A stretch of 52,004 nt of DNA from a virus: positions 1-52,004 of IMG/VR virus record IMGVR_UViG_3300024259_000047. One strand, written 5' to 3'. The notes under the pieces were generated by a model. That model was not told the DNA's origin. It did no database searches and was given only the letters and a program-made list of their open reading frames with translations. Below, piece by piece: positions 29,451 to 37,637 of this stretch; position 1 is the stretch's first letter; each line of letters opens with the position of its first letter. The position numbers and the translations under genes were made by a program.

Positions 29451-29879
29451 ATGGTTGTTATGAGGAACAAAACTTACAGCTACGACACCGCCCTGATCAT
29501 GAAAGCGACGGGGCTGATCGCTGCAAGCGCCGCCGTTGCCACGATCCTCGATCTCGGTGCGGCTTACGTGGAGGGTGCCGTCATCCTCGACGTTTCTGCG
29601 ATCGAGTTTGACACGGCAGACGAGAAGTATGAAGTGCTTCTCCAGGTCTCGAATTCTGCCACCTTCGCGGATACGAGCATCGTGGTTGCCGCGATCAAGT
29701 TCGGGGACGCCGCAAATGGCGCTCACGATGTTTCGACCGCTGGCCGTTACGTCATGCACTTCTGCAATGAGCAGTACAACACCGTTTTCCGGTACGCCCG
29801 CCTCTATACGGTTGTGTCTGGTACGGTTGCCACTGGCATCAACTACACCGGCGTCATGGCGAAGAACCCCGTCGCCTGA
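29451..29879 (+). CDS. Capsid accessory (decoration-like) protein (142 aa)
   Basis: Starts behind AAAGGAGA. Mostly beta (ATILDLGAAYVEGAVILDV, VVAAIKFGDAANGAHDV, FRYARLYTVVSGTVATG) and without cysteine clusters. By position it is a head decoration or stabilising protein, but no sequence family is certain. It is preceded by a 60-bp AT-rich gap. Confidence 0.6.
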   Translation: MVVMRNKTYSYDTALIMKATGLIAASAAVATILDLGAAYVEGAVILDVSAIEFDTADEKYEVLLQVSNSATFADTSIVVAAIKFGDAANGAHDVSTAGRYVMHFCNEQYNTVFRYARLYTVVSGTVATGINYTGVMAKNPVA

Positions 29880-29893
29880 CCCAGCAAAACAAA

Positions 29894-29926
29894 TGCGCTC
29901 CGGCGGCACGTTGTCGTCGGGGCGCA
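29894..29926 (+). repeat. Hairpin after the decoration-like gene
   Basis: TGCGCTCC (29894-29901) pairs with GGGGCGCA (29919-29926), one G-U pair, loop 17 nt, no T tract. It may attenuate or stabilise mRNA between highly and less highly expressed head genes. Confidence 0.45.
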
Positions 29927-29967
29927 CGTTGACCGACTGAAACAGCAAACAGAGAGGAAAGTGGCAC

Positions 29968-30201
29968 ATGAGTTTTCCGAAAAACGAGAACGGCAAGGTG
30001 GTGCTCTGCTGCAAAAAGGACGGCAAGGTTATCAAGGTTTTCCCCGTCGACGCGAAAGAGATCATGGCGGCAAAAAACCCAGGATACATCCTCGGCAATA
30101 AGCTTCCCGATCCCCCGAAGCCCGAACCGGCGAAGGAACCGAGTCCTCAGAAGACGTTCGGCGGCGACGCGGACGGAGGCAAAAAGAAAGGTAAGGAATG
30201 A
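29968..30201 (+). CDS. Small hypothetical protein (77 aa), paralogue of 30406
   Basis: Starts behind GAGAGGAAAG. Its first 45 residues (FPKNENGKVVLCCKKDGKVIKVFPVDAKEI) match the protein at 30406 (FEKDKNGMVLIHN, VYPVDAREI). A Pro/Gly/Lys-rich tail follows. Both lie in the connector region, but the role is unknown. It overlaps the next gene by 4 nt. Confidence 0.65.
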   Translation: MSFPKNENGKVVLCCKKDGKVIKVFPVDAKEIMAAKNPGYILGNKLPDPPKPEPAKEPSPQKTFGGDADGGKKKGKE

Positions 30202-30401
30202 TGTTGAATGACAGCACGGAACTCGTCGGCCCCGCTGGCCGCGTATGGGTCGCTACGGCGGCTGTAGATGGGTTGCTTGCCGGTGGCAAGTATACCCGCA
30301 TTCCGGAGAAGGGCGCGGGGCTATGGACCGACGCACCCACCACAATCGCGCCTGACAGCGCGACCGACAACGCGGGCGACGGAACCGACCCCGAAGAGTA
30401 G
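30198..30401 (+). CDS. Small hypothetical protein (67 aa)
   Basis: Two adjacent ATGs at 30198 and 30201, the first overlapping the upstream stop. The sequence (VGPAGRVWVATAAVDGLLAGGKYTRIPEKG) is a small beta-rich unit followed by an acidic Asp/Thr tail. Unknown. It may be a small virion or connector component. Confidence 0.55.
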   Translation: MMLNDSTELVGPAGRVWVATAAVDGLLAGGKYTRIPEKGAGLWTDAPTTIAPDSATDNAGDGTDPEE

Positions 30402-30405
30402 GAGC

Positions 30406-30594
30406 ATGCTCCCTTTTGAAAAGGACAAAAACGGAATGGTCCTGATTCACAACCGCATCACAGGCGAAGAGAAGCTGGTGTATCCTGTCGACGCAAGGGA
30501 GATAATCCTAAAAGCGAACGTAGAAGATCCGAAAAAAATACTCTTCAATATCTACGCTCTCGGACCAGCGCCGAACAAATCGGAGGGTAACTAA
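30406..30594 (+). CDS. Small hypothetical protein (62 aa), paralogue of 29968
   Basis: Starts at ATG 30406 after AGGAGC. Shares the N-terminal domain of the protein at 29968: F-x-K-x-x-N-G-x-V and the Y/F-P-V-D-A-x-E-I motif. It lacks the charged tail. The ATG of the next gene overlaps its TAA. Confidence 0.65.
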   Translation: MLPFEKDKNGMVLIHNRITGEEKLVYPVDAREIILKANVEDPKKILFNIYALGPAPNKSEGN

Positions 30595-31118
30595 TGGCTC
30601 TTGTAGTCGAGGACGGCACCGGCAAAACAGACGCGGAATCCTACATCTCGGAAGTCGACGCAGATACCTACTTTACCGCCCACGGTGACTCGACCGACTG
30701 GAGCGGAGCAACAACCGCCGAAAAGGAAGAGGCGCTCCGTGTCGGGACTCAGTACCTCGACCTGGTCTACGGGCAGAGGTGGGTAGGATACAAGACAGCG
30801 AAGGCCAACGCTCTCGGGTGGCCGCGCTACGTCTCCGAATCGAACCGCACCGGGTACTACTGGGAATCCGACGAAGTGCCGATACCGCTCGAACAGGCGA
30901 CGTGCGAAGCGGCTCTCCGGCATATCACGGAAACCGACGGGCTCCTGCCGGACATCACGAAGCCGGGAACGATTGTGACCACGAAATCGAAGGTGGGCCC
31001 GATTGTTAAAGAGACGACTTACACGTCAACAGGGCAATCACAGATTCCGACGTTTAGAATCATCACGCTGATGTTAGCCGACCTTATCGGGCCGCGTCAT
31101 CAGCTGGAAAGAGCATAG
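30594..31118 (+). CDS. Head-tail connector, DnaT-like (174 aa)
   Basis: Contains the connector pattern DAESYISEVDADTYF, EEALRVGTQYLDLVYGQRWVGYKT and LGWPRYVSESNRTGYYWES, followed by a helix and the strands of the adaptor fold. This is the small adaptor that binds below the portal (the DnaT-like family of head-tail adaptors). The stop of the gene before it overlaps its start. Confidence 0.75.
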   Translation: MALVVEDGTGKTDAESYISEVDADTYFTAHGDSTDWSGATTAEKEEALRVGTQYLDLVYGQRWVGYKTAKANALGWPRYVSESNRTGYYWESDEVPIPLEQATCEAALRHITETDGLLPDITKPGTIVTTKSKVGPIVKETTYTSTGQSQIPTFRIITLMLADLIGPRHQLERA

Positions 31119-31140
31119 GCTCCAAGAGGAAAAACTACAC

Positions 31141-31509
31141 ATGACCGATAACAAAGACGGCCTCTCCCGATTCAGCTACATGGTCGACCGCGTTGGATTC
31201 CCCGGAACGCTCTTGATAATGATCTGCGTCGGGTTGTATTTCGGGGCTGTTCAACCTCTTGTTGCCGTCGCTTCCGAGCATGTCAGTGCTCAGACCAGCC
31301 TGCTCGCAGAATCAACCAAGAAGCTCAACTCTGTACTGACCGTCGTCGAGGCTGATAAAGCGGAGCGCAAGTCCGAAAAGCTATCCTCGATCGAGGCGAT
31401 GCTTGAAAGGCATGACCAGGAGATGATTCAGCAGATGGAGAGGCAAACAGTGATTCTTGAAAAGCTGAGTGATATTATCGAGGATCAAGCGAGGAAGGAC
31501 GGGCGTTAA
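31141..31509 (+). CDS. Membrane protein with coiled coil (122 aa)
   Basis: One hydrophobic segment at residues 20-45 (GTLLIMICVGLYFGAVQPLVAV) followed by a long coiled coil (KKLNSVLTVVEADKAE, MLERHDQEMIQQMERQ). It sits among the connector genes rather than in a lysis cluster. Possible roles are holin, superinfection or envelope anchoring. A holin is the best guess, but there is no supporting neighbour. Confidence 0.55.
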   Translation: MTDNKDGLSRFSYMVDRVGFPGTLLIMICVGLYFGAVQPLVAVASEHVSAQTSLLAESTKKLNSVLTVVEADKAERKSEKLSSIEAMLERHDQEMIQQMERQTVILEKLSDIIEDQARKDGR

Positions 31510-31511
31510 TT

Positions 31512-32078
31512 ATGTTTAAAAACACAGCCTCGCAAAAGGTTGCTGTCTATGCCTATGACTCAACAACCGGACTTCCGATCACCGGCGATGCGGCCAATAT
31601 CACGGCGCGAATATCCCTTGACGGCGCGGCGGTCGCACAATCGGACGACGTGAATCCTACGGAGCTTGATGCCACCTATGCGGAGGGAGTGTACGTCTTT
31701 GATTTGACTCAGGCTGAAACGAATTGTGACCTTTTCGTTCTGTCGGCGGAATCGTCCACGGCGAACATCATTTGCGCTCCTATCACCGTTTACACGACCA
31801 TCGGCGTCCCTGGTATTCCGAAAGGCGTGGAGCTGATCTTCTCTGCCTCGATGGTCAACGCGGACGATGAACTCCAGATCGGAAAAACGGTTGTTGCTCA
31901 GATTTCGAAAGAGGGCGGGGCATTTACGACATTGACCACGGCAGTAACGGAAACCCCGGCGGCATCATCTCAGTACAAAGTCACGGCGACGGCTACCGAA
32001 ATGAACTGCGACTGGGGACAGATCCGACTTACGAATAGTTCCTGCAAAACGAAAACCTTTGATTTCAGGACAAGCTGA
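31512..32078 (+). CDS. Beta-rich structural protein (188 aa)
   Basis: Two beta-sandwich-like segments (VAVYAYDSTTGLPITG, VYVFDLTQAETNCDLFVLSAES, and later TKTFDFRTS) with scattered cysteines. The pattern resembles Ig-like or head-decoration domains found between connector genes. It starts 2 nt after the previous stop. Function is not certain. Confidence 0.55.
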   Translation: MFKNTASQKVAVYAYDSTTGLPITGDAANITARISLDGAAVAQSDDVNPTELDATYAEGVYVFDLTQAETNCDLFVLSAESSTANIICAPITVYTTIGVPGIPKGVELIFSASMVNADDELQIGKTVVAQISKEGGAFTTLTTAVTETPAASSQYKVTATATEMNCDWGQIRLTNSSCKTKTFDFRTS

Positions 32079-32081
32079 TAG

Positions 32082-32549
32082 ATGGCAATTTCCCCTCCGA
32101 TACCGACGCCTGAAGTCTCCGCGATGTTGTGGAACTCGACAGGGAATAATCCCCCTGGTGTCGGGCGCGTGTGGATCGAGACGGATTATAATCCGAACGT
32201 GCCGGTTGTCCATTCAGAGCTTGCAATCGAGGTCTACGATCTGATCCAGGAATACGGAAAGATCGTGACCTTCCGCACGGAGGACTTCGGGACTTACGAC
32301 CCGTCGACGGCGAGCGTTTCGGCTGTCGTCGCGGAAGAGTTGAGCTGGAAAATAACACCGCCGTACCCGGTAACACACGGGCACAACTACGGCAAAATGG
32401 AATGCTACGTGTCCCCGATCTACGACGGGCCTGTCCCTGTGCCGGGAATGAAAGTCGAGATCGATAGCATTTGGTGGACGGTGACGGCGACGGACCAGAT
32501 TAGAGAATCGGGCGCTGCGGCGCTTTATCATATCATCATGGAGAATTGA
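32082..32549 (+). CDS. Head-closure-like neck protein (155 aa)
   Basis: The C-terminal half (ELAIEVYDLIQEYGKIVTFR, PVPGMKVEIDSIWWTVTAT) matches the head-closure pattern with a G-x-K-V and a barrel-like end. The same domain recurs at the C-terminus of the hydrolase fusion at 33277 (ELVPEVYTLIDELGEAVIF, PAPGIKMTLESKDYTVIKV). It would plug the portal channel after packaging. The N-terminal 40 residues are proline-rich. Confidence 0.65.
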   Translation: MAISPPIPTPEVSAMLWNSTGNNPPGVGRVWIETDYNPNVPVVHSELAIEVYDLIQEYGKIVTFRTEDFGTYDPSTASVSAVVAEELSWKITPPYPVTHGHNYGKMECYVSPIYDGPVPVPGMKVEIDSIWWTVTATDQIRESGAAALYHIIMEN

Positions 32550-32552
32550 TCG

Positions 32553-33275
32553 ATGAGCGGATGCAGAGACTTGAAGGCAGATACGGCGATAGTGGTCCCG
32601 GTGGGTCCGTTCAAGGACAAGACGGACAAGGTGACGCCGGAAACGGGGATCGTCATCGGGGATATCACGTCCGGCGCGAGGATCATGAAAGAGGACGGGA
32701 CGAACGCCGCGTTTACTCCTTCTTCATGGGCGCACTACGCGGGCGGGATGTACTCCTGCGGGCTCTCGACCGATCACACCGACACAAAAGGAAAGCTCCG
32801 GCTTTACTTTGCGGACTTCGGCGTCTACGTTCCCTTCCCGGAAGACTTCATGATATCGAAGGCCAACGAGTGGGATTCCTGCTACGGGGCGGAAACGAAG
32901 AACGCGAATATCGTTTCCCACTTCGGAGTTGCCACGACTGCCGACGAATGGAAACAGCAAAAACAGGCGCTCGGTGTCGGTCTGACTTCCGGGTGGGTTG
33001 CGCCCGAGGGGAGCGGGATTCTCGGCATCGTCGCTGGGATGCTTGGTTACGATTCGGTTCGGGACGACTTCGACTATGACGACAGCACAGGCAAGGTTGT
33101 CGAGACGTTCAAGGTCTATCGGTACGACACTCACGCGCACGCTCTCGCTCATGCGCTTGTTGCCGGGCAGACGCCACCGGCGGGGGCGCAGACCGGATGC
33201 GTGGCGATTATCTCGATGGTAGCAACACACTCTTCGGTTAACCTGACAAGTCTCTCCGGCGCGAGGACAACGTAA
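32553..33275 (+). CDS. Hypothetical neck or virion protein (240 aa)
   Basis: Starts at ATG 32553. The first half resembles small neck-type domains (SGARIMKEDGTNAAFTPSSWAHYAGGMYSCGL, KLRLYFADFGVYVPFP); the second is helical and glycine-rich (GSGILGIVAGMLGYDSV, HAHALAHALVAGQTPPAG). No definite family. The location between two neck proteins makes a virion role likely. Confidence 0.5.
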   Translation: MSGCRDLKADTAIVVPVGPFKDKTDKVTPETGIVIGDITSGARIMKEDGTNAAFTPSSWAHYAGGMYSCGLSTDHTDTKGKLRLYFADFGVYVPFPEDFMISKANEWDSCYGAETKNANIVSHFGVATTADEWKQQKQALGVGLTSGWVAPEGSGILGIVAGMLGYDSVRDDFDYDDSTGKVVETFKVYRYDTHAHALAHALVAGQTPPAGAQTGCVAIISMVATHSSVNLTSLSGARTT

Positions 33276-33276
33276 C

Positions 33277-34620
33277 ATGACGGCAGAGCCAGACGTTGCC
33301 AACATCTACTATGGGCACCCCGGCATAATGGGGGCGGCTATTGCCACTAACGGCATGGTTACTCATCCGTGGTCGGGGGCTCGCGAGGCGGGACAATCCG
33401 CCGCGACGATGGGCGCGTGGTCGGTTGACGGGAAGCACTTCTGCGATCTTTACCTGCCGGACGCCGCGACGGAAGACGGCCCGGTGCCGCTCATCATTTA
33501 CACCCACGGGCGCGATTCCGACAAGCGACACAAACTGATTGATAAGGGCGACGGGCGCGGGCTGATCTTTCCTGAAGGTAGCGCGGTAAACCAACGGATC
33601 TATTTCATCCCGTACCTGACTCGGTTCGGGTACGCGGTGCTATCCTTCAACTATCTCCAGTGTAACGATCTTTTCGAGCAGGACCAGATTGACCCGCCGA
33701 CAGAGCCGGGGGGATGGGATGATCTCTGGATTGAACTCTGGCGCAATCGTGCGTTGCAGGGACAGAGGATGGTCGACTTCGCAATCGATGATTTCGATCT
33801 CTCCGACCATACCGCGAAATGGACGGTTGACCCGGACGCTATTTTCTGGTGTGGGTCCTCGATGGGCTGCTCGATGATGTTGCACACGATGGTTGCCACA
33901 GGACCAGGGAAACCTATCACGCTCCCAGCCTTCGCGAACAAGGCTAACCTTGCCGGTGTTATTCACCAATGGGGGAGCCTTCCTGATGTGGCGGGTGGCG
34001 GCGGTATTTATATGACGTTCAATGAGGACGATCCGTTCTTCGACGTAGGCGATAAACCTATCCTCATCGAGCACGGGACGCACGACAACCTCCAAACCGA
34101 AAGCGGCATGTTGTTGACGCCGTGGACGGCGGCGGTTGCTCTCTACCGTGACGCCCTGAATGTGGAAATCCCCTTCACGGAAATCATCCCACTAATGCAA
34201 GCGCACCATTCCCCGTGGGCATCGCATCACAGCGAGATAGCCTATGGGATGCGCGACTGGATTGCTCGCGTCATGGCGGGAGAGTCAACTCCCGTTATTC
34301 AGACGGAGCTTGATAAAGAGCTGGTGCCGGAAGTCTACACTCTTATCGATGAACTCGGTGAGGCGGTTATTTTTGAGGTGGCGGACGGGTTGCTTTATTC
34401 CCTCAAGATAACCCCGCCGGAGCCGTTCCAAGATTCCTTTATCGACAACGACGTGATTCGGGAAGGCGACTTGACGACCTACGTTGCCGCGAAGGATATC
34501 CCATTCACCCCGGCGCCCGGTATCAAGATGACGCTCGAATCGAAGGACTACACGGTGATCAAGGTTTCTCCGATTTACACGGGCGAGCTGATCGCCCTTT
34601 ACACGTTGCATCTGAGGTAA
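33277..34620 (+). CDS. Alpha/beta hydrolase fused to a head-closure domain (447 aa)
   Basis: Residues 60-330 form an alpha/beta hydrolase: oxyanion-hole HG (77-78) in YTHGRD, nucleophile elbow GSSMG (193-197, Ser195), Asp270 in GTHDN, and a candidate catalytic His in AHHS/SHHS (310-318). A PHB-depolymerase or esterase type is likely, substrate unknown. Residues 345-447 are a second copy of the head-closure domain seen at 32082. Fusion of an enzyme to a neck protein is unusual, and the enzyme may be carried in the virion. It ends 4 nt before the next gene. Confidence 0.7.
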   Translation: MTAEPDVANIYYGHPGIMGAAIATNGMVTHPWSGAREAGQSAATMGAWSVDGKHFCDLYLPDAATEDGPVPLIIYTHGRDSDKRHKLIDKGDGRGLIFPEGSAVNQRIYFIPYLTRFGYAVLSFNYLQCNDLFEQDQIDPPTEPGGWDDLWIELWRNRALQGQRMVDFAIDDFDLSDHTAKWTVDPDAIFWCGSSMGCSMMLHTMVATGPGKPITLPAFANKANLAGVIHQWGSLPDVAGGGGIYMTFNEDDPFFDVGDKPILIEHGTHDNLQTESGMLLTPWTAAVALYRDALNVEIPFTEIIPLMQAHHSPWASHHSEIAYGMRDWIARVMAGESTPVIQTELDKELVPEVYTLIDELGEAVIFEVADGLLYSLKITPPEPFQDSFIDNDVIREGDLTTYVAAKDIPFTPAPGIKMTLESKDYTVIKVSPIYTGELIALYTLHLR

Positions 34621-34624
34621 GGCG

Positions 34625-35089
34625 ATGGCAGTTGCGGCACGAACAATGGACGCGGGAGTTCAACGCTTCATCAAGGAAGTGAGGGACACCGCTCGTCACC
34701 TGCCGAAAAAGCACCTCGTGCCGTTCATCAAGAAAATCACGTTCGAATGCCTGATCCGCATCGTCAACAGAACGCCGGTTGACAAAGGCCGCGCCCGTGG
34801 AAACTGGCAAGTAACTATCGGTTCCCCTGCAACTGGGACCGTGCCAGATACCGACATCGAGAGTGGCAGGGCCCCGACAGGCGGAAGAAGCTCGACCGTC
34901 GAAAAAGGGCTTGCCGCCGTTTCCAACGTCGGGCCGTTCGACTCGGTTTTCATTCATAACAACGTCTCATATATCGAGGTGCTGGAAAACGGGCGGCACT
35001 CGACGGGGCGACAGTTGCGCGGATCGATGCAAGCGCCTCACGGGATGGTCAAAGTTTCGCTCGCAGAGATGGAGCAACAGTTTAAATAA
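34625..35089 (+). CDS. HK97 gp10-like tail component (154 aa)
   Basis: Helical N-terminus (GVQRFIKEVRDTARHLPKKH, IKKITFECLIRIVNRTPVDKGRARGNWQVT) followed by a beta part with FDSVFIHNNVSYIEVLENG. The R-x-P-V-D-x-G-x-x-R-x-x-W signature is the HK97 gp10 pattern. It acts as a neck or tail-completion adaptor between head and tail. It ends at the start of the next gene (1-nt overlap). Confidence 0.8.
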   Translation: MAVAARTMDAGVQRFIKEVRDTARHLPKKHLVPFIKKITFECLIRIVNRTPVDKGRARGNWQVTIGSPATGTVPDTDIESGRAPTGGRSSTVEKGLAAVSNVGPFDSVFIHNNVSYIEVLENGRHSTGRQLRGSMQAPHGMVKVSLAEMEQQFK

Positions 35090-35517
35090 TGGCCGCAATA
35101 ACACACGAAGACGTTGCCGACGCTATCCGCTCTACGTTCGAAACGGAGATCGAGATAGCCGAGACGGTCTATGTCCAGTACGACAATGAGCCGGACAAGT
35201 TTACCGATAGCCTTCTCGCACAAGGTGGCGGCGTCTGGATAGAGCACTCGATTCTCTGGGGCGAGAGCATCAAGGTCGAGAATCCCGGAACATGGCGGCA
35301 CGTTGGCGTGATGCAATGCAAAATCTATAGCGAGGTGGACAAGGGCACGGCAGCGGGCCTCGCGATGTACGAAAAGATAAAAGACGCTTTTAGGAAAACG
35401 ACCGTGGACGGTGTGACATTCACTACCCCTTCTCTGACGCAGGTTGGCCGGTCGGGCAAGTGGTGGGTTTTGATCGCCGATACTCCCTTTCATGCGAACG
35501 ACGTAACGACTGGATAA
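35089..35517 (+). CDS. Tail terminator-like protein (142 aa, DUF4128-like)
   Basis: The order (helix DVADAIRSTFETEI, strands VYVQYDN, then KWWVLIADTPFH) fits the DUF4128/tail terminator family, which caps the tail tube. It precedes the tube gene in the usual order. No special motif. Confidence 0.7.
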   Translation: MAAITHEDVADAIRSTFETEIEIAETVYVQYDNEPDKFTDSLLAQGGGVWIEHSILWGESIKVENPGTWRHVGVMQCKIYSEVDKGTAAGLAMYEKIKDAFRKTTVDGVTFTTPSLTQVGRSGKWWVLIADTPFHANDVTTG

Positions 35518-35548
35518 CTGATCTACGTAGATTAAAGGAGATTTACTT

Positions 35549-36769
35549 ATGAGCAATAGTGATCAAGTTGCTCTGCTCTTTGACGAGGAATCCACTTTCG
35601 GGACGGCCTCGGTAGGAGCATATCAGTACCTCCGCTTTACGAATGAGTCCCTTGAATACGAGACGGAAACGGTCGAGAGCGCGGAAATCCGCAACGACCG
35701 AAATACTCCGGACGTTATCAGGGTGGCCGTTCGTGCTGTCGGAGACATCAACTTCGAATTGTCCTACGGGACGTATGACGAGTTCTTTCGAGCCGGGCTT
35801 TTCAGCGGCGCGTGGTCCACGCCCGGCGCAACGCAGACTTCCACAACCGGCGACCTTGCTATCAGCGCGGTTGCCAGTACGTACACATCCGCGTCGGACT
35901 GCGACTTTACCGAGTTCACCGTCAACCAGTGGATTTTCGTTTCCGATCCCAGCTCGATCATGACAGCCGGAAACCGGGGATTTAAGAAGGTCAATACGGT
36001 GCTTGCGCTTGTGTTGACCGTGGACAGCCCCACGACGATGACGACCGAAAGCCCCACGGGCGGATCGGTTCTTTTCAAAGACGGGTCGCAGATTGTGAAC
36101 GGCACGACCAACACGAATAACTTCTTCACGATTGAGAAGTGGTTTTCCGAACTCGGGAACGGGCTCATCTCCGACGGTATCTTCGAACGGTTTACCGGGA
36201 TGAAAGTTTCCGGCTTTACCCTCGATGTTAACGAAAAGTCCGTCATCACGGGCGCGTTTTCGTTCCTCGGCCAGAAGGGATTGCCCCTCACGGCTACCGC
36301 GTCCGCTTCTCAGACGGCGGTTACCACGACCGACATCATGAACGTCGTGGACAACATTCACGCCGTTTTTGAGGGCAAGCACGACGACACCACGCCGTTC
36401 GCGTCTTATGACGCTTCGGCATTCAGCGTGAGCGTTGACAACAATCTCCGTGAACGGAACCAGCTCGGCGAGTTGTACTTGCAGGCTATCGGGAGCGGAA
36501 AGTTCAAGATCGAAGGTTCTATCACGGCTCACTTCGCAGATTCGACGGTCCGCACGAAATACGCGGCATCGACGCCAACGGCGCTTGTCGTGGTGTTTGT
36601 GGACACCGACGCGAACGCCTACCTCATCGACTTCCCGAATATCAAGTACACTGCCTGCCGTTCCGTGGCCGGTGGTCAGAACTCTTACGTGATGCAGGAG
36701 TGTCCCTTCATCGCGTACATGGATCCTGACGAAGAAATCGCGATGCGCATTGTGAAATGGGCCGCGTAA
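35549..36769 (+). CDS. Major tail (tube) protein (406 aa)
   Basis: Starts behind AAAGGAGATT. The beta-rich, repeated Thr/Ser/Gly composition (FGTASVGAYQYLRFTNESL, LRERNQLGELYLQ, RIVKWAA end) and position before the chaperones identify the tube protein. At 406 residues it is larger than a minimal tube subunit of about 250. An Ig-like insertion around residues 90-150 is likely. Confidence 0.8.
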   Translation: MSNSDQVALLFDEESTFGTASVGAYQYLRFTNESLEYETETVESAEIRNDRNTPDVIRVAVRAVGDINFELSYGTYDEFFRAGLFSGAWSTPGATQTSTTGDLAISAVASTYTSASDCDFTEFTVNQWIFVSDPSSIMTAGNRGFKKVNTVLALVLTVDSPTTMTTESPTGGSVLFKDGSQIVNGTTNTNNFFTIEKWFSELGNGLISDGIFERFTGMKVSGFTLDVNEKSVITGAFSFLGQKGLPLTATASASQTAVTTTDIMNVVDNIHAVFEGKHDDTTPFASYDASAFSVSVDNNLRERNQLGELYLQAIGSGKFKIEGSITAHFADSTVRTKYAASTPTALVVVFVDTDANAYLIDFPNIKYTACRSVAGGQNSYVMQECPFIAYMDPDEEIAMRIVKWAA

Positions 36770-36810
36770 CTTACTGACCTTTTAACGCTTTCAATTGGAG
36801 GAAAGAAAAC

Positions 36811-37233
36811 ATGGGTGCTCTCAGAAACCTCGCGACAGATGTAGACAAGGAAGTCAACGGCATTCCCCTCATCTATCCGGAGACGGATATTGAATTCACC
36901 ATTGCGAGAGACACGAATCCCGCGTTTATCGCGGAGGTTCGTAAACTCACAAAGCCGCATCTGAAAAAGTACCGTGCCGACATCGCCTACGTGATGCTGG
37001 TTCGTGACGGGACGATGGACAAAATCAATCAGAAGGCAGCGGCGAAGCATCTCGTGAAAGGGTGGAAAAACCTTCAGGATGAATCCGGCGCGGAGATCGA
37101 GTACAGCCACGAAAAGGCACTCGAAATCCTCTCTGCTCAGGAGTATGCCGACGTGTTCCGGTGGGTGATGATTGCCGCGAACGACCAGAGCGCATATGCC
37201 CTCGAATTGAAAGCCGACTCAGCAAAAAACTGA
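36811..37233 (+). CDS. Tail assembly chaperone G (140 aa)
   Basis: Starts behind GGAGGAAAG. The sequence is helical (EVRKLTKPHLKKYRADIAYVMLV) and acidic, and ends at a TGA directly after the slippery sequence A-AAA-AAC (37224-37230). Ribosomes that slip back one nucleotide make the GT fusion. G-type chaperones coat the tape measure before tube polymerisation. Confidence 0.85.
   Translation: MGALRNLATDVDKEVNGIPLIYPETDIEFTIARDTNPAFIAEVRKLTKPHLKKYRADIAYVMLVRDGTMDKINQKAAAKHLVKGWKNLQDESGAEIEYSHEKALEILSAQEYADVFRWVMIAANDQSAYALELKADSAKN
37224..37230 (+). promoter_or_regulatory. Programmed -1 frameshift site A-AAA-AAC
   Basis: The heptamer A AAA AAC is in register with the G frame (GCA AAA AAC TGA). 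The codons shift to AAA AAA and continue as CTG AGA GAA, giving L-R-E of the T frame. A partly paired TGAG/CTCA lies just after. This is the expected G/GT switch. Confidence 0.85.
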
Positions 37234-37637
37234 GAGAATGCCTCAAGTGGGAATTAGCTTGGGGCAAGATGAAACCGTTCTTTGAAGCATGGGCCTCTCG
37301 GGGTCGAGAGAAAAAGGAGTGGCGGGAACGTCCGCTCCTCTACCCCGACTTAAAACCGATATGGGAAGCGTTCGAATGGCTGAGCATGAAACGCAATTTT
37401 GAACCAATGTCGGGCATTCCGCTCCCCATATCGGACTTTGAAATAATGACGTATCTCGACCTGTTCGGCTACACCGATCCGGAGGAAAGGCAGGAGGTGG
37501 CCGAGTTAGTTACGGCGATGGACTTAGCCTATCGGGCGCACGTCGCGGAAGAGAAGGAAGAGAAAGAGAAGGCAGGAAAGAATGGCAACTCTCCCGGTAC
37601 ACATCAACGCGGCAGGGGCGAAACGCGGCGCGGCTGA
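37230..37637 (+). CDS. Tail assembly chaperone T extension (expressed as GT)
   Basis: The T frame has no start of its own at the frameshift. It is read after -1 slipping from the G gene, giving a GT product of about 275 residues (140 plus 135). It holds KWELAWGKMKPFFEAW, LKPIWEAFEWLSM and a Lys/Glu-rich end. The tape measure gene starts inside it (55-nt overlap). Confidence 0.8.
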   Translation: MRECLKWELAWGKMKPFFEAWASRGREKKEWRERPLLYPDLKPIWEAFEWLSMKRNFEPMSGIPLPISDFEIMTYLDLFGYTDPEERQEVAELVTAMDLAYRAHVAEEKEEKEKAGKNGNSPGTHQRGRGETRRG

